In this document: positions 61,597 to 64,000 of the stretch, one piece after another | How positions within the stretch are numbered: position 1 is the first letter of the stretch | Layout of the letters: the number at the start of each line of letters is the position of its first letter | Assembly: GCF_019754935.1 (NCBI RefSeq) | Contig: NZ_JAGSOA010000001.1 | Span: 868,001 to 932,000, forward strand | Length of the DNA stretch: 64,000 bases | Direction: 5' to 3' | Source of the DNA: Corynebacterium parakroppenstedtii | GTDB lineage: Bacteria; Actinomycetota; Actinomycetes; Mycobacteriales; Mycobacteriaceae | The notes under the pieces: model-generated | What the model saw: only the letters and a program-made list of their open reading frames with translations | Database searches by the model: none | What the model was told of the DNA's origin: nothing | Translations under genes and position numbers: made by a program

Positions 61597-63213
61597 TCAC
61601 ATCGGGCTCGTCTCTTCGCGCAATTCACACCAGGTCTCCCCCGCCGAAGGATAAACCATCGACGAGAATGCTATTTGCCCTCCACCAGCCAACACCTCTA
61701 ACGTGCAGCCGTCGACGATTATCGACGTCGGCCCTTGCATGTATTCCGTATCAATATCAGCCACCCGCACATCACCATTAATCTCGACCGATATCCTGCC
61801 GGGCTCAACGTCGACCCGTGCCGCTTGGCTGCCACCCGTGTCGGTAAGTACCACGGAATGCACGACGTCACTACCACTCGGTGCAGCCACCTCATGGTGT
61901 TGAACCCAAAACGGACCGTAGTTTTTTAGCTTCGCGGCTTCAGCTGCACACGAACGTATTGTCCCTGCATCCGGCAGGAATGACTGAACCAGCCGATAAT
62001 CCTGCAGCACCACGCGACGCGGCATCGTTAGCGAGTGAACCCATCCCGCGGCTGACACAGTGGGCGCATCGTCGGCATCGGGAAGCCCCATCCACCCCAG
62101 AATGACAGCAGAATTCCACACACCAGAATCCCGCCCTGACCGTCGTCGGCAATAAGAATTTTCTCCCGAGCTCGAATTATCAACTAGATGGTCGTGATCC
62201 TTTAGATAATCTTCCGTACCGGGTTCGGTTTCCTCATTGCCTTCCTTATTAACCTTTCGCCGATCAGCAATTCGAGATCCATCTGTAAATTGAGGAGCAT
62301 AAAAAGTATGACCGTAATCGAGCTCCGAAAACCCTCGAATGACAGAAAATGTCGTGCCTTCGAGCTTGCCGACGATATAGCCGCACTGATCACTGCTAGC
62401 GTAATGCCGAACACCATTGATTCGGCGCTCAGAAAGGCCCTGCGGGCACATGACCAAAACGTCCAAATTCTCGCCTGTGCTGCGATCATGCATCCGGAAG
62501 AGGTTTGGACACTCCCACATATAGCCACGTGGAAGAATGTCCGGAGCAGAACCGGGCTGCGCATTTTTTACGTCGAAAATAAGCTCGCCCTCGTAAGCCC
62601 AGTGAACTAAATCATCAGAACGATACAAAGCAATTCCGCCGGTGAGATCATTCCGCTGTGCACCGATGACCATTCGCCAGCGTCGTTCTCCTCCATAATC
62701 TCGCGTTACCATGGGATCACGGAAATGCTCCGTAAACCCCGGGGCAGGTCCATCGATGACCGGGTTTTCTGAGTAATGACGAAACTCCATACCGACAACC
62801 GGATCATTCGTCGCGCGAACCAGATTTTGAGTTGTGCGGCGACGGATTTTTCCATCTTCCAGTGGAATTTTGACATTTCCCGTGTAGAAAATCGCTAACG
62901 AATCCTTATTGTCTTTACTGTTTCGCTCATTCTCATTAACGACGACGGTATTTCCGGAATAACAACCCTGCATGTCATAGGAATGACTCGGATACAAAGA
63001 ATCGGGATGATGCGTAATACGCCAGGCATTCTTCCCAGAAATAGGCACGGAAGCATGGCCCCAACCCGTGCGTTTAGGAGTACTAGGGAAGACCGGGTCG
63101 TGCTGATAAAAAATGTGGAGGGTGTTACCGACGATGAACAAACCATTCGGGTCATTCAACCGACCCTGGAGGGGCGTGACGTGCAGAAAAGGCCGCATCG
63201 AATTGGCTGTCAT
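61597..63213 (-). CDS. scrB: Sucrose-6-phosphate hydrolase (GH32)
   Basis: Cleaves the sucrose-6-phosphate made by PtsS into glucose-6-phosphate and fructose. The 538-residue protein has the nucleophile motif RLNDPNGL, the FRDPM motif and the acid-base WECPNL. Between FYAPQFTDG and ILGWMGLPD there is an insert of about 50 polar residues (rich in Glu, Asp, Arg, Ser) not usual for the family. The C-terminal beta-sandwich is present. ATG at 63213 has no ribosome site and a TACCAT box just upstream, so it may be leaderless. Confidence 0.93.
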   Translation of the reverse strand: MTANSMRPFLHVTPLQGRLNDPNGLFIVGNTLHIFYQHDPVFPSTPKRTGWGHASVPISGKNAWRITHHPDSLYPSHSYDMQGCYSGNTVVVNENERNSKDNKDSLAIFYTGNVKIPLEDGKIRRRTTQNLVRATNDPVVGMEFRHYSENPVIDGPAPGFTEHFRDPMVTRDYGGERRWRMVIGAQRNDLTGGIALYRSDDLVHWAYEGELIFDVKNAQPGSAPDILPRGYMWECPNLFRMHDRSTGENLDVLVMCPQGLSERRINGVRHYASSDQCGYIVGKLEGTTFSVIRGFSELDYGHTFYAPQFTDGSRIADRRKVNKEGNEETEPGTEDYLKDHDHLVDNSSSGENSYCRRRSGRDSGVWNSAVILGWMGLPDADDAPTVSAAGWVHSLTMPRRVVLQDYRLVQSFLPDAGTIRSCAAEAAKLKNYGPFWVQHHEVAAPSGSDVVHSVVLTDTGGSQAARVDVEPGRISVEINGDVRVADIDTEYMQGPTSIIVDGCTLEVLAGGGQIAFSSMVYPSAGETWCELREETSPM

Positions 63214-63413
63214 GCCACTATGGTAGCGGTTTGGCTCTATACGTTGACGTCGCGTTTGGGGGCTAACACTCGGTGGTTGGCTGCGGGTGATGGTGGGTTA
63301 GCGTCGGGAAGAGTACTCAGCCTCCCCCGGGTACGGCCGTAAGTGTTAAGCATAAACATGGAGAAGTACCTAATATTTCGCGTTGATCCATTGTTTTTTG
63401 CACCTCACTCCTG

Positions 63414-63459
63414 AAACGCGGCCGAACGTGCATGCCTAAAACGCGGCCGAACGTGCATG
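63414..63459. repeat. Two tandem copies of a 21-base unit
   Basis: The 21-base unit at 63414-63434 is repeated exactly at 63439-63459 (period 25). Its core is GCGGCCGAACGTGCATG, preceded by AAAC. Exact identity in otherwise non-coding DNA suggests protein binding sites or the end of a mobile element. Confidence 0.8.
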
Positions 63460-63541
63460 AGTTTTCGGGATTACGAGAGCACTTGTAGTTAACGCGTACC
63501 TCATCGGGTCAATCTCAAGCCCACATGCCTTCGTCATAGGA

Positions 63542-63635
63542 AAAACTGCGGGGGAATGTGGGCCGTTACTGAGAGAAATGCGGAGGTATATGGCGGAAAA
63601 ATGGCCGAAAATTGACCATATCCCCCTGCAGTTTT
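63542..63635. repeat. Long inverted repeat, possible miniature element or structured RNA
   Basis: AAAACTGCGGGGG (63542-63554) and CCCCCTGCAGTTTT (63622-63635) are complementary except for one extra base, and an inner pair ATATGG (63583-63588) / CCATAT (63616-63621) abuts the right arm. Total span 94 bases. Confidence 0.6.
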
Positions 63636-63870
63636 CTGAGTCTGGCATATACTCCCGCAAAATTCGGGCGCCGATTCGTCCTGGGCGGAACAACGCGCTG
63701 CGCACACACCACACACGACACAACACTGAACGAGGTCTCGTGAAACCTGCGTCGAACAACTGCTACATCACACGGACGACCACATCAATCCAGTTCAACA
63801 GGCAAAATCGCTGCACGTAGCCTCATCATAACCTCATATCTTGTCGATCATTCCGACTTGCGCGCTCAAG

Positions 63871-63905
63871 GCCGGAAAACTCCCTCGTTTTATTTCCGGC
63901 TTGTT
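63871..63905 (+). terminator. Hairpin, possible terminator
   Basis: GCCGGAAA (63871-63878), 14-base loop, TTTCCGGC (63893-63900), then TTGTT. A perfect eight-pair stem with a poor T-tract. No upstream plus-strand gene is seen that it would serve, and a minus-strand gene may start beyond the edge. Confidence 0.45.
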
Positions 63906-64000
63906 ACTAACACGCACCCCATCAGCACAAATGCCACGAAATATTAAGTTATTGTTTCCGATGCTAAGAATCATCCCGGGGAGGTCTAGCGTAACGAGCA

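Larger units (their letters stand above)
63214..64000. other. Repeat-rich intergenic DNA at the right edge
   Basis: 787 bases without a credible gene. The open frames on both strands here are short, of unlikely composition and lack ribosome sites. The stretch holds a tandem repeat, a long inverted repeat and a hairpin, listed separately. Confidence 0.55.

Noticed and set aside
63436..63759. Minus-strand frame of 107 codons and a plus-strand frame at 63578-63820 near the right edge
   Set aside because: Composition is not protein-like, there is no ribosome site, and both run through the inverted repeat at 63542-63635.

Overview
The window looks like chromosomal DNA of a Corynebacterium. Evidence: the gene order dacB-tilS-hpt-ftsH-folE-folP-folB/K-DUF3180-DUF6779-panC-lysS, the glnX-glnH-pknG / ackA-pta / fprA block and the sir-cysX-cysH-cysD-cysN-cysY / cysZ sulfur block are all arrangements known from corynebacteria. 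The block ybdK-virR-DUF3263-def-GNAT-xthA next to groEL also matches the Mycobacterium tuberculosis Rv0427c-Rv0433 and groEL2 neighbourhood. Species cannot be fixed from this window; the many low-complexity protein tails and the sequence style suggest a lipophilic species such as the C. kroppenstedtii group, but that is a guess.

Layout. 1-1230: N-terminal part of an acyl-CoA dehydrogenase running off the left edge. 1491-15164: one long minus-strand housekeeping cluster (lysine tRNA charging, pantothenate, folate synthesis, FtsH, purine salvage, tRNA-Ile lysidine, PBP4), ending divergently against ppa. 15746-20180: a four-gene ABC importer of the UgpAEBC type, divergent from a secreted protein that carries a DtxR-like iron box. 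21459-24454: rhodanese, then a MarR regulator translationally coupled to a degenerate adenylation-domain protein. 24479-27339: ppk2 and groEL (CIRCE-controlled). 27607-30314: M20 dipeptidase, a tiny ORF and a stand-alone LeuA-regulatory-domain-like protein. 30363-36276: ybdK, virR, DUF3263, def, GNAT, xthA. 36458-38840: MarR regulator facing a two-gene ABC exporter. 39112-45603: glnX-glnH-pknG, an L,D-transpeptidase and a small membrane protein. 45673-48495: ackA-pta. 48944-50311: fprA. 50403-58616: assimilatory sulfate reduction. 59026-63213: sucrose PTS and sucrose-6-phosphate hydrolase. 63214-64000: apparently non-coding DNA with repeats and inverted repeats.

How parts work together. FolE, FolP and the FolB-FolK fusion cover most steps from GTP to dihydropteroate. 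GlnX and GlnH sense amino acids and feed PknG, which in relatives controls 2-oxoglutarate dehydrogenase through OdhI. CysZ takes up sulfate, CysDN makes APS, CysH reduces it to sulfite and Sir makes sulfide; the CysY-type chelatase supplies siroheme and FprA could supply reduced ferredoxin. Strikingly, TAGAC-N6-GTCTA elements (McbR-type) sit in the promoters of sir and cysZ, and a near match with the same flank sits at fprA, linking the three units into one probable sulfur regulon.

The window is mostly ordinary core genome. I saw no CRISPR array, rRNA, tRNA, prophage or intact insertion sequence. The least explained pieces are the degenerate adenylation protein with its MarR partner, the LeuA-domain-like protein, the long structured leader of sir, and the repeat-rich right end.
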